In this document: piece after piece, positions 1 to 8,310 of the stretch
Layout of the letters: every line of letters begins with the position of its first letter
How positions within the stretch are numbered: position 1 is the first letter of the stretch
Assembly: GCA_946480675.1 (NCBI GenBank)
Contig: CAMLKS010000013.1
Coordinates: 1 to 16,388, forward strand
DNA: 16,388 nucleotides
DNA from: an uncultured Bacteroidota bacterium
GTDB lineage: Bacteria > Bacteroidota > Bacteroidia > Chitinophagales > Chitinophagaceae
Direction: 5' to 3'
Program-made: the position numbers and the translations under genes
Notes under the pieces: generated by a model
What the model was told of the DNA's origin: nothing
The model's input: the letters and a program-made list of their open reading frames with translations, nothing else
The model's database searches: none

Positions 1-1
1 C

Positions 2-262
2 TTGGAAGCGTTTTTCAAAGAAGTGAAATCTTCGCTGGTAGAAGGTGAACCTGTGTATGTTCGTGGCTTTGGTAGTTTTATTCTGAAAAAACGTGCAGCG
101 AAGATTGGACGTAATATCAAGAAGAATGTAGCTGTAGAGATACCCGAACATTTCATACCTGCTTTCAAACCTGCAAAAGAGTTTGTACAGGCGGTGAAGG
201 AATCAAAACACGAGCTGAAAGAGCATCATGAACAGGATGCTGAAATGGTAGAAAAGGAATAA
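2..262 (+). CDS. HU-family DNA-binding protein, 3' part
   Basis: This is the C-terminal part of a small HU/IHF-type histone-like protein that bends and compacts DNA in the nucleoid. The frame is open to the left edge and the first visible residues (LEAFFKEVKSS) are those of the helix before the beta arm, so the true start lies outside the window. The segment GEPVYVRGFGSF followed by a basic stretch (KKRAAKIGRNIK) is the HU saddle and arm. The segment IPAFKPAKEF is the typical C-terminal end, where the arginine-rich family consensus is FKPGKxL. After it comes a charged, His/Glu-rich tail of about 20 residues (KESKHELKEHHEQDAEMVEKE region), which many HU proteins lack. From memory, HU, TPR protein and RNase G in this order is a common Bacteroidota arrangement. 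Identification is firm; the exact HU subgroup is not resolved. Confidence 0.93.
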   Translation: MEAFFKEVKSSLVEGEPVYVRGFGSFILKKRAAKIGRNIKKNVAVEIPEHFIPAFKPAKEFVQAVKESKHELKEHHEQDAEMVEKE

Positions 263-277
263 TGGTGGCAACTGCGT

Positions 278-305
278 TTGGTACGGATGCGATTCGCTAA
301 CTTTG
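278..305 (+). promoter_or_regulatory. Bacteroidota-type promoter for the TPR gene
   Basis: The sequence TTG at 278-280 is followed after 17 bases by TAACTTTG at 298-305. This matches the Bacteroidota sigma-factor consensus (-33 TTTG, -7 TAnnTTTG) at every defined -7 position. Transcription would begin near 310-312, giving a leader of only about 12 bases before the TTG start at 324. The call rests on motif and spacing alone. Confidence 0.6.
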
Positions 306-323
306 CGCAGAAATTTTTAGTTT

Positions 324-1178
324 TTGCGACCAATACATTATATCTCGCTTGCTGCGGCCATAGCGCTTATAGCAATACTATACTGGGGGGGCAATACCGT
401 GCCGCCTGTATCGAAAGATAAGGCAGCCGCGCCTGCAGCTACCGGTGATATGCACCAGGGTGGCAATATGCAGCCTGCCTCTGCCGATTCGATACTTGCT
501 GCAGCACGCAGGCAATTGCCTGAGCATGCAGCTGCAGAAATTGCAACTATAGAAAAACAACTGGTAGCCATAACCGATTCGTCGGCTATGGCTCCTGTAT
601 TTTGGGATATGGCCAAACACTGGCAGGAGCATAAACAGTTTCCGGCAGCGGCTTATTATTACGCAAAATCTGCGAAGTTGGAGAATTCAGAAAAAAACCT
701 CAACTTTGCAGGCCAAATATTTTTGGACTTGTTGCAGAGGGGAGGGTCACCTGCCATGCAGGCTTGGGAAGCGCAAGAAGCTATTGATTGTTTCAACCGT
801 TCCCTGCAGATCAACCCCAACAACGATACTGTGAAGATGGCGCTGGCGGCAGCGTATGTAGAAGGTACCGCACAACCAATGCAAGGCATACAATTGCTGC
901 TAGGCATTGCGAGTGAAAAGCCCGACCATATACCGGCCAACCTGATGTTAGGGCGCTTTGCACTACAATCGGGGCAAAACGACAAAGCAATACAGCGCTT
1001 TGAAACAGTACTGAAACAGGAACCTGAAAATACGGAAGCACTCTACTTTTTGGCAGAGGCATATAAAAGCAACGGGAATAAGGCAAAAGCTATCGAGCTA
1101 CTCGAAAAATGTAAGAAGATAGTGAATAAGCCCGAGTTCAGCCAGGAAATAGATGCGTATATAAAATCTTTTAAGTAA
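324..1178 (+). CDS. Membrane-anchored tetratricopeptide-repeat protein
   Basis: This 284-residue protein has an N-terminal hydrophobic segment (about residues 6-20, ISLAAAIALIAILYW), acting as an uncleaved anchor or signal, then an Ala/Pro/Gln-rich linker to about residue 55. At least three TPR units follow. The clearest are residues about 205-240 (NLMLGRFALQSGQNDKAIQRF) and 240-272 (ALYFLAEAYKSNGNKAKAI), with degenerate ones before. It is probably a scaffold for protein contacts on the periplasmic side. The start is TTG: a stop codon (TAG, 318-320) lies just upstream in frame and the next in-frame ATG falls after the membrane segment, so TTG is the only start that keeps the anchor. A good promoter ends 19 bases upstream. 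The partner is unknown; no enzymatic domain is visible. Confidence 0.88.
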   Translation: MRPIHYISLAAAIALIAILYWGGNTVPPVSKDKAAAPAATGDMHQGGNMQPASADSILAAARRQLPEHAAAEIATIEKQLVAITDSSAMAPVFWDMAKHWQEHKQFPAAAYYYAKSAKLENSEKNLNFAGQIFLDLLQRGGSPAMQAWEAQEAIDCFNRSLQINPNNDTVKMALAAAYVEGTAQPMQGIQLLLGIASEKPDHIPANLMLGRFALQSGQNDKAIQRFETVLKQEPENTEALYFLAEAYKSNGNKAKAIELLEKCKKIVNKPEFSQEIDAYIKSFK

Positions 1179-1196
1179 CTATAAAATTATTAGTGT

Positions 1197-1289
1197 ATGC
1201 CTTGTGGTAAGAAAAGAAAAAGACATAAGATTGCTACTCACAAACGTAAAAAACGTCTGAGAAAGAACCGTCATAAGAAGAAGAAATAA
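1197..1289 (+). CDS. 30-residue highly basic protein (AURKAIP1/COX24-like, putative ribosomal)
   Basis: The ATG at 1197 opens a 30-codon frame, MPCGKKRKRHKIATHKRKKR plus LRKNRHKKKK, ending in TAA. More than half of the residues are Lys, Arg or His. From memory, nearly identical peptides occur throughout Bacteroidota and are annotated as AURKAIP1/COX24-domain proteins, the family of mitochondrial mS38 and the mycobacterial small-subunit protein bS22. That makes a ribosome-associated role likely. It begins 18 bases after the TPR gene stop and precedes the RNase G gene on the same strand, so it is probably cotranscribed with the TPR gene. Its size puts it below most ORF-length cutoffs. The identity as a conserved family is strong; the ribosomal function is inferred. 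Confidence 0.85.
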   Translation: MPCGKKRKRHKIATHKRKKRLRKNRHKKKK

Positions 1290-1492
1290 TTTGAGGTTTT
1301 AAAAAGCCGGTCTTTCCTGCTTTCTTTTCCTTCACACTTCTTGCAAATAGATTTCCTTACATTTTTTGCTTGCTTTGATGTTTATTAAAGCTATCAAAAG
1401 ATGTAAGGTTTTCTGCTATTAATGTGTTTTTTTAGATTTTCTAATTCAGGAATGCGCACCGGCCAAGTGTATGCTTTGGAAAAACGACGGTG

Positions 1493-3052
1493 ATGAACAA
1501 AGAACTTATTATTAATGCTTCCGGCGACGGTGTAGAAATCGCCTTGCTGGAAGATAAAAAACTGGTTGAGCTGCATTATCAGCACGGCCAGGATAACTTT
1601 GCCGTGGGCGATTTGTACCTTGGCAAGGTTAAAAAACTAATGCCGGGACTCAATGCGGCATTTGTAGATGTAGGATACGAAAAAGATGCCTTCCTTCACT
1701 ATACCGATCTCAGCCCTTACTTCCGTTCGCTGGTAAAATTTACCAAGCAATCGATAGACGGAAACCCATCATGGGGCAGCGATTTCGGCCATTTTAAAAA
1801 TGAGCCGGAAATCGTGAAAACAGGTAAGATAACAGACGTAGCCAACCCCAAGCCCGAAATACTCGTACAGATATTAAAGGAACCTATTTCTGCCAAAGGT
1901 CCGCGCCTCAGCTGCGAAATATCGCTGCCCGGCCGCTTTGTGGTAATGACCCCCTTCAATGATACGGTAGCTATATCGCGCAAGATACATTCGGCTGACG
2001 AACGTAAAAGGCTGCAGAAGATAGTGGAAGCCATCAAGCCCAAGAATATGGGTGTTATCGTACGCACGGCTGCAGAAGGTAAGAATACAGCCGAACTGCA
2101 TACCGACCTGCTGGAACTGGCAGAAATGTGGAAATCGATACAGGCGAACCTGAAAGGTGCAAAAGCCCCGCAGATCATCCTGAGCGAACAGGATAAAACA
2201 ACATCCATCCTGCGCGACCTGCTAAGCGAAAGCTTTCAGAAAATAGTGGTGAACGATAAAAAGCTGCACAACGAAACAAAAGAATACATATCGCGCATAG
2301 CTCCTGAAAAGGAAGATATCGTATCGTTTCACAATACTGCTACATCTGTTTTCGACCAGTATGGGGTGACCAAACAGGTAAAAGCATCTTTCGGTAAAAC
2401 AGTGAATTTATCGAGCGGTGCTTATCTTATTATAGAACATACGGAAGCACTGCACGTAATAGATGTAAACAGCGGCACGCGTAGCAACGATGCCGGGCAG
2501 GAGCAGAATGCATTGGCCACCAACCTGGAAGCTGCTGCCGAGATAGCCCGCCAAATGCGCCTGCGCGATCTGGGGGGTATCATTATCATCGACTTCATAG
2601 ATATGAAGTTGCCCGATAATAAAAAGCAACTGCTGGATGCTATGGAAAAATGCATGGCCAACGACAGGGCCAGGCATACCATACTGCCTATCTCAAAATT
2701 TGGCCTGATGCAGATAACGCGCCAGCGCCTGCGCCCGGAACTGAATATATCTACGGCTGAAGTATGCCCTACCTGTAAAGGTACCGGCAAGATAGGCCCA
2801 TCTATACTGATAGTAGATGAAATAGAAAAAGACCTGAATTATCTCATCAACCAGGGCCATCGCGACCTGACACTGCATGTGCACCCGATAATGGAGGCCT
2901 ATATTACCAAAGGCAACTTCTTTAAAAAGTCGCTGCTGAAAAAATGGTCGGCCATGCATAAGATAAAACTGAGACTGGCGGTAGACAACAATGCCCCCAT
3001 TACACAGTATCACTTTTACGATAGCAAGACAGATGATTTGATAAAACTATAA
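1493..3052 (+). CDS. rng: Ribonuclease G/E
   Basis: This endoribonuclease matures rRNA 5' ends and cuts single-stranded AU-rich RNA in the cytoplasm. Counting from ATG 1493 it has 519 residues, the usual RNase G length without the RNase E C-terminal scaffold. An S1-like RNA-binding fold spans about residues 35-125 (GDLYLGKVKKLMPGLNAAFVDVG). The catalytic Mg-binding residues are D324 and N326 in IDVNSG and D367 in IIIIDFIDM. The Zn-link cysteines C425 and C428 lie in CPTCKGTG, 101 residues after D324, the same spacing I recall for E. coli RNase E (303 to 404). GTG 1490 is also in frame, but MNKELIINAS is the family N-terminus, so ATG 1493 is preferred. A strong terminator follows directly. No convincing promoter is visible in the 203 bases upstream. 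Confidence 0.96.
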   Translation: MNKELIINASGDGVEIALLEDKKLVELHYQHGQDNFAVGDLYLGKVKKLMPGLNAAFVDVGYEKDAFLHYTDLSPYFRSLVKFTKQSIDGNPSWGSDFGHFKNEPEIVKTGKITDVANPKPEILVQILKEPISAKGPRLSCEISLPGRFVVMTPFNDTVAISRKIHSADERKRLQKIVEAIKPKNMGVIVRTAAEGKNTAELHTDLLELAEMWKSIQANLKGAKAPQIILSEQDKTTSILRDLLSESFQKIVVNDKKLHNETKEYISRIAPEKEDIVSFHNTATSVFDQYGVTKQVKASFGKTVNLSSGAYLIIEHTEALHVIDVNSGTRSNDAGQEQNALATNLEAAAEIARQMRLRDLGGIIIIDFIDMKLPDNKKQLLDAMEKCMANDRARHTILPISKFGLMQITRQRLRPELNISTAEVCPTCKGTGKIGPSILIVDEIEKDLNYLINQGHRDLTLHVHPIMEAYITKGNFFKKSLLKKWSAMHKIKLRLAVDNNAPITQYHFYDSKTDDLIKL

Positions 3053-3056
3053 ATTA

Positions 3057-3083
3057 AAAACGGGAGCTACAGGCTCCCGTTTT
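3057..3083 (+). terminator. Rho-independent terminator after rng
   Basis: AAAACGGGAGC (3057-3067) and GCTCCCGTTTT (3073-3083) form a perfect 11-bp stem with a TACAG loop. It begins four bases after the rng stop codon. The A and T flanks make it potentially bidirectional. Confidence 0.92.
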
Positions 3084-3098
3084 AATTTGCCTATTATG

Positions 3099-3123
3099 AA
3101 AAAAGCGGGGCTTCTGCCCCGCT
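3099..3123 (-). terminator. Rho-independent terminator for the minus-strand lipoprotein
   Basis: AGCGGGGC (3104-3111) pairs with GCCCCGCT (3116-3123) over a 4-base loop. Read on the minus strand, the stem is followed by a run of six Ts (3099-3104). It lies about 60 bases past the stop of the lipoprotein gene, so the convergent pair rng/lipoprotein is separated by two back-to-back terminators. Confidence 0.88.
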
Positions 3124-3182
3124 CAGATAAATCCACCCTCCAACTTGCATTTAGAAAGAGGATTTTACTGTTATATCTTCTC

Positions 3183-3968
3183 TTAGTTAATATTGATGTT
3201 TTTAACTATTGCCTCTTCTTTTATGAAGACATATTTCTTGCCGTTTTTGGTAGCGAAAGAGTAGTTGAAAGGACATACTTCAAACAGCGCTGTATTGTCT
3301 GAAACGTTAGGCAGGCCCGACAGGTCTGATGCGCTGATGGTTACGGTGCCGGCATTAGCTGCAAATGATTTCAGCACGCTTGTATTACCAGCGGCTACCA
3401 GCACATATACAGAATCTGCACCACTTACGGTAGAGCTGTTTAGTGTCAGCGTAACGCCATTAGATTTGGTCACAGTAGTTGGTACCGTACCTGTAAATTT
3501 AGGGAAGGTAGTAGCATGGTTGTGAGAAAAACCTGTAACGTTTGAGCTACCTGCTACAGTCCAGTTGGAACCGGTTGAGAATTTGAGCGAAGCAGGTGTC
3601 ATCCCGGTAGTAGCTATTTTAGTATAAGTATTGTTGCTTTGTTTCTCCAGTGCATTATCGTTTACAGATACTGCGCCGGCATCTACATAAGTGCTGCCAC
3701 CGGGTGTGTTATAAAATATAGCAGTGCCTATTTCCGTTTCCAGCTCGATAGGGAATGGCGAACCGGCAGGTGTAGAGCTATATACCATATTGATGCTTAT
3801 CAGTGCACCGCTGATATCACCACCGGGGGTAGGTGATGGGGGTGTAGGGCCGGAAGTAGGGGTTGGCGTGGGTGTTGATGTAGGGGCAGGTTCATCTTCC
3901 TTCGTACAAGATGTAGCCAATACGGCAAAGGCTAAAACGGGGGCGAGCAAATAAGATAGCTTTTTCAT
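3183..3968 (-). CDS. Lipoprotein with Pro/Thr-rich linker, unknown function
   Basis: The product from ATG 3968 has 261 residues. It starts with a lipoprotein signal: MKK, a hydrophobic core (LLAPVLAFAVLA) and lipobox LATSC with C21. Next comes a flexible TP/SP-rich linker (about residues 28-48) and then a Ser/Thr/Asn/Gly-rich domain of about 210 residues that looks all-beta. I do not recognise that domain. It should be anchored to the outer or inner membrane with the domain in the periplasm or on the surface. An ATG eight codons further upstream exists, but it would put a needless extension before the MKK signal start. A -7 element (TAGTTTTG) sits 52 bases upstream and a terminator follows, so it is probably monocistronic. 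The C-terminus ends in a basic, hydrophobic strand (KNGKKYVFIKEE) without an obvious sorting domain. Confidence 0.82.
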   Translation of the reverse strand: MKKLSYLLAPVLAFAVLATSCTKEDEPAPTSTPTPTPTSGPTPPSPTPGGDISGALISINMVYSSTPAGSPFPIELETEIGTAIFYNTPGGSTYVDAGAVSVNDNALEKQSNNTYTKIATTGMTPASLKFSTGSNWTVAGSSNVTGFSHNHATTFPKFTGTVPTTVTKSNGVTLTLNSSTVSGADSVYVLVAAGNTSVLKSFAANAGTVTISASDLSGLPNVSDNTALFEVCPFNYSFATKNGKKYVFIKEEAIVKNININ

Positions 3969-4019
3969 TTTAAGTAATTTTGATGTTTGCAAATGGATTT
4001 ATCCGTAAGGATGCAGGCA

Positions 4020-4027
4020 CAAAACTA
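4020..4027 (-). promoter_or_regulatory. Candidate -7 element for the PT-linker lipoprotein
   Basis: On the minus strand this is TAGTTTTG, a full match to TAnnTTTG. It would give a leader of roughly 45 bases. No convincing TTG lies at the right -33 distance, so confidence is limited. Confidence 0.4.
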
Positions 4028-4107
4028 CTTTCACCATCAAGCGTGCTAAATACACCTTGTAAGGTATTTTTATATCCGTACTGGTACGGAGAAAAGGTGC
4101 GGGTGGA

Positions 4108-4752
4108 TTATAAAAGCTGCTTTTCGATAGCGTACTTCAACAGGCCTACTACTGTTTTGTTATTGGTTTTTCGCAGCATGTTTTTGCGATGGGTTTCTAC
4201 TGTTCGCTCACTGATAAAAAGCGTTTCGGCTATGCGGGCATTGCTATATTCCTGCGCTATCAGCTTCAGTATTTCTATTTCCCTTTCTGTAAGGCGTGGT
4301 TCATCGGGCTCTTCCAATTTCTTTTGCTGGCGCACTACCATCGTAGTAATGGTTTCCGATACTTCGGCAGAGAAATACATTTTACCATCACTCACTAAGC
4401 GTATGGCTTCAATAAGCTCTTTATCATTTACATTTTTCAACAGATACCCACTTACACCGGCTTCTATCATTTCCATGATGTGCTGGGCATCATCGTGCAT
4501 GGATAGTGCTATTACATGCACCTGCGGATAAAACTCTTTTATCTTGCGTGTAAGTGCATCACCTTTTATCGTGGGCATGTTGATGTCAACAATAGCAATG
4601 TGGGGCTTGGTCCCGGGCAACGCATCAAACAGCTCATTACCATCAGTATATAACCCTGTTATCTCTATATCTTTCTGTTTTTGCAATAAAGCTTTCAGCC
4701 CATCCAGTAATATATGGTGGTCATCGGCAACTACAACTTTTATTTTCTCCAT
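4108..4752 (-). CDS. NarL/FixJ-family response regulator (REC + LuxR-type HTH)
   Basis: This 214-residue two-component transcription factor has the full NarL-type layout. The receiver domain (about 4-120) carries the acidic pair D10/D11, the phospho-acceptor D56 in IVDINMP, S84 in ALSMH and K106 in YLLKN. A linker of about 25 residues leads to a GerE/LuxR winged HTH (about 150-210), with LTEREIEILKLIAQ and the recognition helix region ISERTVETHRKNML. Phosphorylation by a sensor kinase is expected to promote dimerisation and DNA binding. No histidine kinase gene is adjacent, so it is an orphan in this window. A perfect 14-bp palindrome 56 bases upstream is a candidate operator. The regulated genes are unknown. 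Confidence 0.94.
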   Translation of the reverse strand: MEKIKVVVADDHHILLDGLKALLQKQKDIEITGLYTDGNELFDALPGTKPHIAIVDINMPTIKGDALTRKIKEFYPQVHVIALSMHDDAQHIMEMIEAGVSGYLLKNVNDKELIEAIRLVSDGKMYFSAEVSETITTMVVRQQKKLEEPDEPRLTEREIEILKLIAQEYSNARIAETLFISERTVETHRKNMLRKTNNKTVVGLLKYAIEKQLL

Positions 4753-4807
4753 GCAGTTTGTTTATGCTGGTAAACAGATATGGCCTTATAGCCAACGAAG
4801 TTGTCAG

Positions 4808-4821
4808 GTATGATATCATAC
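4808..4821. promoter_or_regulatory. Perfect 14-bp palindrome upstream of the response regulator
   Basis: GTATGATATCATAC is exactly self-complementary. It lies in the 161-base gap between the ends of mfd and the response-regulator start, 56 bases before the latter. Its size and symmetry suit a dimeric HTH protein, possibly the regulator itself. This is only inferred from position and symmetry. Confidence 0.35.
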
Positions 4822-4913
4822 AGAGCCTCGGGGGCAAACAAGGCGTAGGGCAAATTTGCAGCCAAGATACATTAACCACCAGATAAAAGAAATATGTAGA
4901 TGTGAATTTCGTC

Positions 4914-7900
4914 TTAAGCCTGCTGCGGCTGTGTTTTCTCAATGCCTTCCAGAAACCACAGCACATCGCCCATGTTCTTTACCCTGTCTACTATCAGCAT
5001 GAAGTTTTTGCCTACCTGCTTCAGGCGGGCGTTTTTGGTTTGCACCTGTATATAAGAAAGAATGTGGTTGAAGATAGCCGATTCAAAATACGGCGAATCG
5101 GGATTGCTGACGAAGTACAGGCGCATCTGTTCGTTCTTCAATATCAGTTTTTCAAAGCCCAGCTCTTTAGCTATGCTGCGACAGCGTATGGTGGTAAAGA
5201 GTTCTTCCACCTGTTTGGGCAGTGGCCCGAAGCGATCTACCAATTCCAGCGCAAATTCATTCAGCTTGGCTTCGTCTTCTATGTCATCCAGCTGGGTATA
5301 TAGCGAAAGGCGTTCAGTGATGCTTTCCACATAGCTATCGGGTATTAGTATCTCCAAGTCGGTATCTATGGTACAGTCGCTCACATAGTCCTTCTTGCGT
5401 TCCAGTTCTTCACTGAAAACATCTTTAAAGTCGCTGGTCTTCAGTTCGCGCATGGCTTCGGCCAGTATCTTCTGGTACATCTCAAAGCCTATCTCTGCTA
5501 TAAAGCCGCTTTGCTCGCCACCCAGCAGGTTGCCCGCGCCACGTATATCCAAGTCGCGCATAGCTATCTGGAAGCCACTGCCTAGCTCATTGAATTGCTC
5601 CAGTGTTTGCAGGCGCTTACGGCTGTCATTCGGCAGCAGGCTCATCGGTGGTGCCATCAGGTAGCAAAATGCCTTTTTGTTATTACGGCCTACACGCCCG
5701 CGCAGCTGGTGCAGGTCGCTAAGGCCAAACTGGTGGGCATTGTTGATGATAATGGTATTGGCATTCGAAATATCCACCCCGCTCTCTACGATATTGGTAC
5801 AGCACAACACATCATACTTATGGTCTATAAAGTCGAACAGGGCTTCTTCCAGTTTATGCCCTTCCATCTGTCCGTGTGCCATGCCTATTTCCAGGTCGGG
5901 ACACAGGTTGCGCAGCAGGGTCACCATTTCCGGCAGGCTCTGCACACGGTTGTGCACAAAGTAAACCTGGCCGCCGCGTTCTGTTTCAAAGTAGATGGCA
6001 TCGCGTATAGCATATTCATCAAACACCATCACCTCTGTATGCACCGGCTGGCGGTTGGGTGGTGGTGTGTTCATGATGCTCAAATCACGTGCGCTCATTA
6101 GTGAGAACTGCAGGGTACGTGGTATAGGTGTAGCGGTAAGTGTCAGTGTATCTACATTCGCTTTCAGCTCGCGCAGTTTCTCTTTGGCTCCTACACCAAA
6201 CTTCTGCTCTTCATCTATTATTAGCAGCCCCAGGTCTTTGAATTTTACATCTTTACCCAGCAGTGCGTGCGTACCTATGATGATGTCTATTTTGCCTTCT
6301 TCCAGTCGCTTCAGTGTTTCCTTCTTTTCCTTTGTACTCTTGAAACGGTTTACATAATCAACCGTACAAGGGAAATCGCGCAGGCGGTCTTTAAAGGTTT
6401 GGTAGTGCTGGAAGGCCAGGATAGTAGTAGGAACCAATATAGCCGCCTGTTTGCTATCACCCACTGTTTTGAAGGCTGCACGTACAGCCACCTCTGTTTT
6501 ACCAAAGCCCACATCGCCACATACCAGCCTATCCATAGGTGCGGGCGATTCCATGTCGCGCTTCACATCGGCGGTAGCCTTGCTCTGGTCGGGAGTATCT
6601 TCATAAAAGAAAGATGCTTCCAACTCTGTTTGCAGATAGCTATCGGGGCTATGCTGAAAGCCTTGAGAGGCTTTGCGTTTAGCGTATAATTTTATCAGGT
6701 CGCTGGCGATATCCTTAACCTGCTTCTTGGTCTTGTTCTTTAATTTTTCCCATGCATCGCTGCCCAGCTTGTTCACCTTTGGCTTGGTACCTTCCTTGCC
6801 GGTGTACTTGCTTATTTTATGCAGCGAGTTGATGTTTACATACAGCACATCATTATCGCGATAGATGATACGGATGGCTTCCTGCATATTGCCGTTCACA
6901 TCTATCTTTTGCAGGCCGCTGTATACACCCACGCCATGGTCTATATGCGTAACATAGTCGCCCGGTTGCAGTTCTTTCAGGGCGCGCAGTGTCAGTGCCT
7001 TGCCCTTGGTATATGCCTGCTTTACCTTGTATTTATGATACCGCTGAAATATCTGGTGGTCGGTATAACACAATACCTTTTTCTCATGGTCTATAAAACC
7101 CTTACTAATGGCAGCAGGCAGCGGCACAAAGTTTATCTGCGCATTCAGGTCTTCAAATATGCTACGCAGGCGTTCCAGCTGCTTAGGATTCTCTGCAAAG
7201 ATGAAAGCGGTGTATTGCTGCGCGCCCCGCTTCTGCAGGTCTTCTATCAGCATATTGAACTGGCGGTTGAATACCGGCTGCTCCTCCGTTGCAAACTGCA
7301 ATGTAGCCGTAGGCTCATCACCCGTCAGTTTTTCCAGTGAGTGGTTATACCATTCTATCAGGTGACGCTTCTTTATTTGCGTCAACCAGTTCTCTGTTGT
7401 TTCAAAATCATCAGGTGTCAGTTCCTTCAGCCAGTCTTCATCATGGTCTACTGCTACCTTTGTCTGTTTCATCTTTTCGGGCAGCTCACTTTCCATTTTG
7501 CCCAGACGGCCATGTGTAAAGTGAAAATCCTTTGCCCAGATGATAGTATTGGCTGGCAAGTAATCCAGTAGTGATATCTTTTCTTTGGTATCAAATTTGG
7601 TTTCGATATTTGGGAGGATGGATACCTGCAACAGCTTTCTTTCAGATAGTTGTGTCTCCGGGTTGAAGATGCGGATACTATCTACTTCGTTGCCAAACAG
7701 CTCTATACGGTACGGGTGCTCGTTACCAAATGAATAGATATCAAGGATGCCGCCACGCATGGCAAACTGCCCCGGCTCATACACAAAGTCTTCGCGCTTA
7801 AAGCCCAACTCTACAAACTGCGCCATCAGCGCTTCCACCTTCAGGTTCTCGCCCACCTTTATGCTTATCATATTGCCCGAAAGCGTCTTTGGGTTCACCA

Positions 7901-8303
7901 CCCTTTCAAACAAAGCCTCGGGATAGGTAACCAGTACTTTCTTGTGCACTGTATCGGCGCTGAACTTGGTGAGCGCCTCTGTACGCAGCATCACGTGACT
8001 GCTGTTCAGCTCGTTATAATATCCCGACCGTTTGAATGAATCGGGGAAGTAACAGATATCCAGCGCGCCGGTAAGCTGTTCCAGGTCATTATGAAAATAG
8101 GCCGCTTCTTCTCTGTCGTTCAGTATGAACACATGGTTGGCATCACTTTGCTGCCATACGGAAGAGGCTATAAAGTTAATGGAAGAACCCCGGAGGTTAT
8201 CGAGATATACCCTGAGCGCCGGGCTGGGCAATGAGATGCCGGCCGCTATTTGTTTTAAGCGGATATCATTTTGATACAAACCCAGCAACACCTGCAAATT
8301 CAT
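4914..8303 (-). CDS. mfd: Transcription-repair coupling factor Mfd
   Basis: Mfd is a cytoplasmic ATP-dependent DNA translocase that removes RNA polymerase stalled at lesions and recruits UvrA. The 1129 residues match the family length. The N-terminal UvrB-homology region spans about 1-340. The RNA-polymerase-interacting (CarD-like) domain begins near 440 with GDYVTHIDHGVGVYSG (D449). The RecG-like helicase has Walker A GDVGFGKTE (K602), motif II DEEQ starting at D697, the TATPIPRTL motif, and motif VI QLRGRVGR. The C-terminal TRCF domain follows at about 980-1085 and the protein ends in a short Gln-rich tail. All key residues are present. The start MNLQVLLGLY is supported by a perfect -7 element only eight bases upstream, which implies an almost leaderless mRNA. 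The FMN reductase gene ends 53 bases upstream on the same strand. Confidence 0.98.
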   Translation of the reverse strand: MNLQVLLGLYQNDIRLKQIAAGISLPSPALRVYLDNLRGSSINFIASSVWQQSDANHVFILNDREEAAYFHNDLEQLTGALDICYFPDSFKRSGYYNELNSSHVMLRTEALTKFSADTVHKKVLVTYPEALFERVVNPKTLSGNMISIKVGENLKVEALMAQFVELGFKREDFVYEPGQFAMRGGILDIYSFGNEHPYRIELFGNEVDSIRIFNPETQLSERKLLQVSILPNIETKFDTKEKISLLDYLPANTIIWAKDFHFTHGRLGKMESELPEKMKQTKVAVDHDEDWLKELTPDDFETTENWLTQIKKRHLIEWYNHSLEKLTGDEPTATLQFATEEQPVFNRQFNMLIEDLQKRGAQQYTAFIFAENPKQLERLRSIFEDLNAQINFVPLPAAISKGFIDHEKKVLCYTDHQIFQRYHKYKVKQAYTKGKALTLRALKELQPGDYVTHIDHGVGVYSGLQKIDVNGNMQEAIRIIYRDNDVLYVNINSLHKISKYTGKEGTKPKVNKLGSDAWEKLKNKTKKQVKDIASDLIKLYAKRKASQGFQHSPDSYLQTELEASFFYEDTPDQSKATADVKRDMESPAPMDRLVCGDVGFGKTEVAVRAAFKTVGDSKQAAILVPTTILAFQHYQTFKDRLRDFPCTVDYVNRFKSTKEKKETLKRLEEGKIDIIIGTHALLGKDVKFKDLGLLIIDEEQKFGVGAKEKLRELKANVDTLTLTATPIPRTLQFSLMSARDLSIMNTPPPNRQPVHTEVMVFDEYAIRDAIYFETERGGQVYFVHNRVQSLPEMVTLLRNLCPDLEIGMAHGQMEGHKLEEALFDFIDHKYDVLCCTNIVESGVDISNANTIIINNAHQFGLSDLHQLRGRVGRNNKKAFCYLMAPPMSLLPNDSRKRLQTLEQFNELGSGFQIAMRDLDIRGAGNLLGGEQSGFIAEIGFEMYQKILAEAMRELKTSDFKDVFSEELERKKDYVSDCTIDTDLEILIPDSYVESITERLSLYTQLDDIEDEAKLNEFALELVDRFGPLPKQVEELFTTIRCRSIAKELGFEKLILKNEQMRLYFVSNPDSPYFESAIFNHILSYIQVQTKNARLKQVGKNFMLIVDRVKNMGDVLWFLEGIEKTQPQQA

Positions 8304-8310
8304 GCGGCTG

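Noticed and set aside
1394..1585. A 63-codon minus-strand frame upstream of rng
   Set aside because: It overlaps the conserved N-terminus of RNase G and has no recognisable content.
3087..3302. A 71-codon plus-strand frame after rng
   Set aside because: It starts within the terminator region and continues antisense into the lipoprotein gene.
4075..4090. Inverted repeat TCCGTAC/GTACGGA after the response-regulator stop
   Set aside because: The loop is only two bases and no T-run follows on the minus strand, so I do not call it a terminator.
5595..6101. A 168-codon plus-strand frame within mfd
   Set aside because: It is antisense to the conserved helicase region of Mfd and reflects codon bias on the opposite strand.
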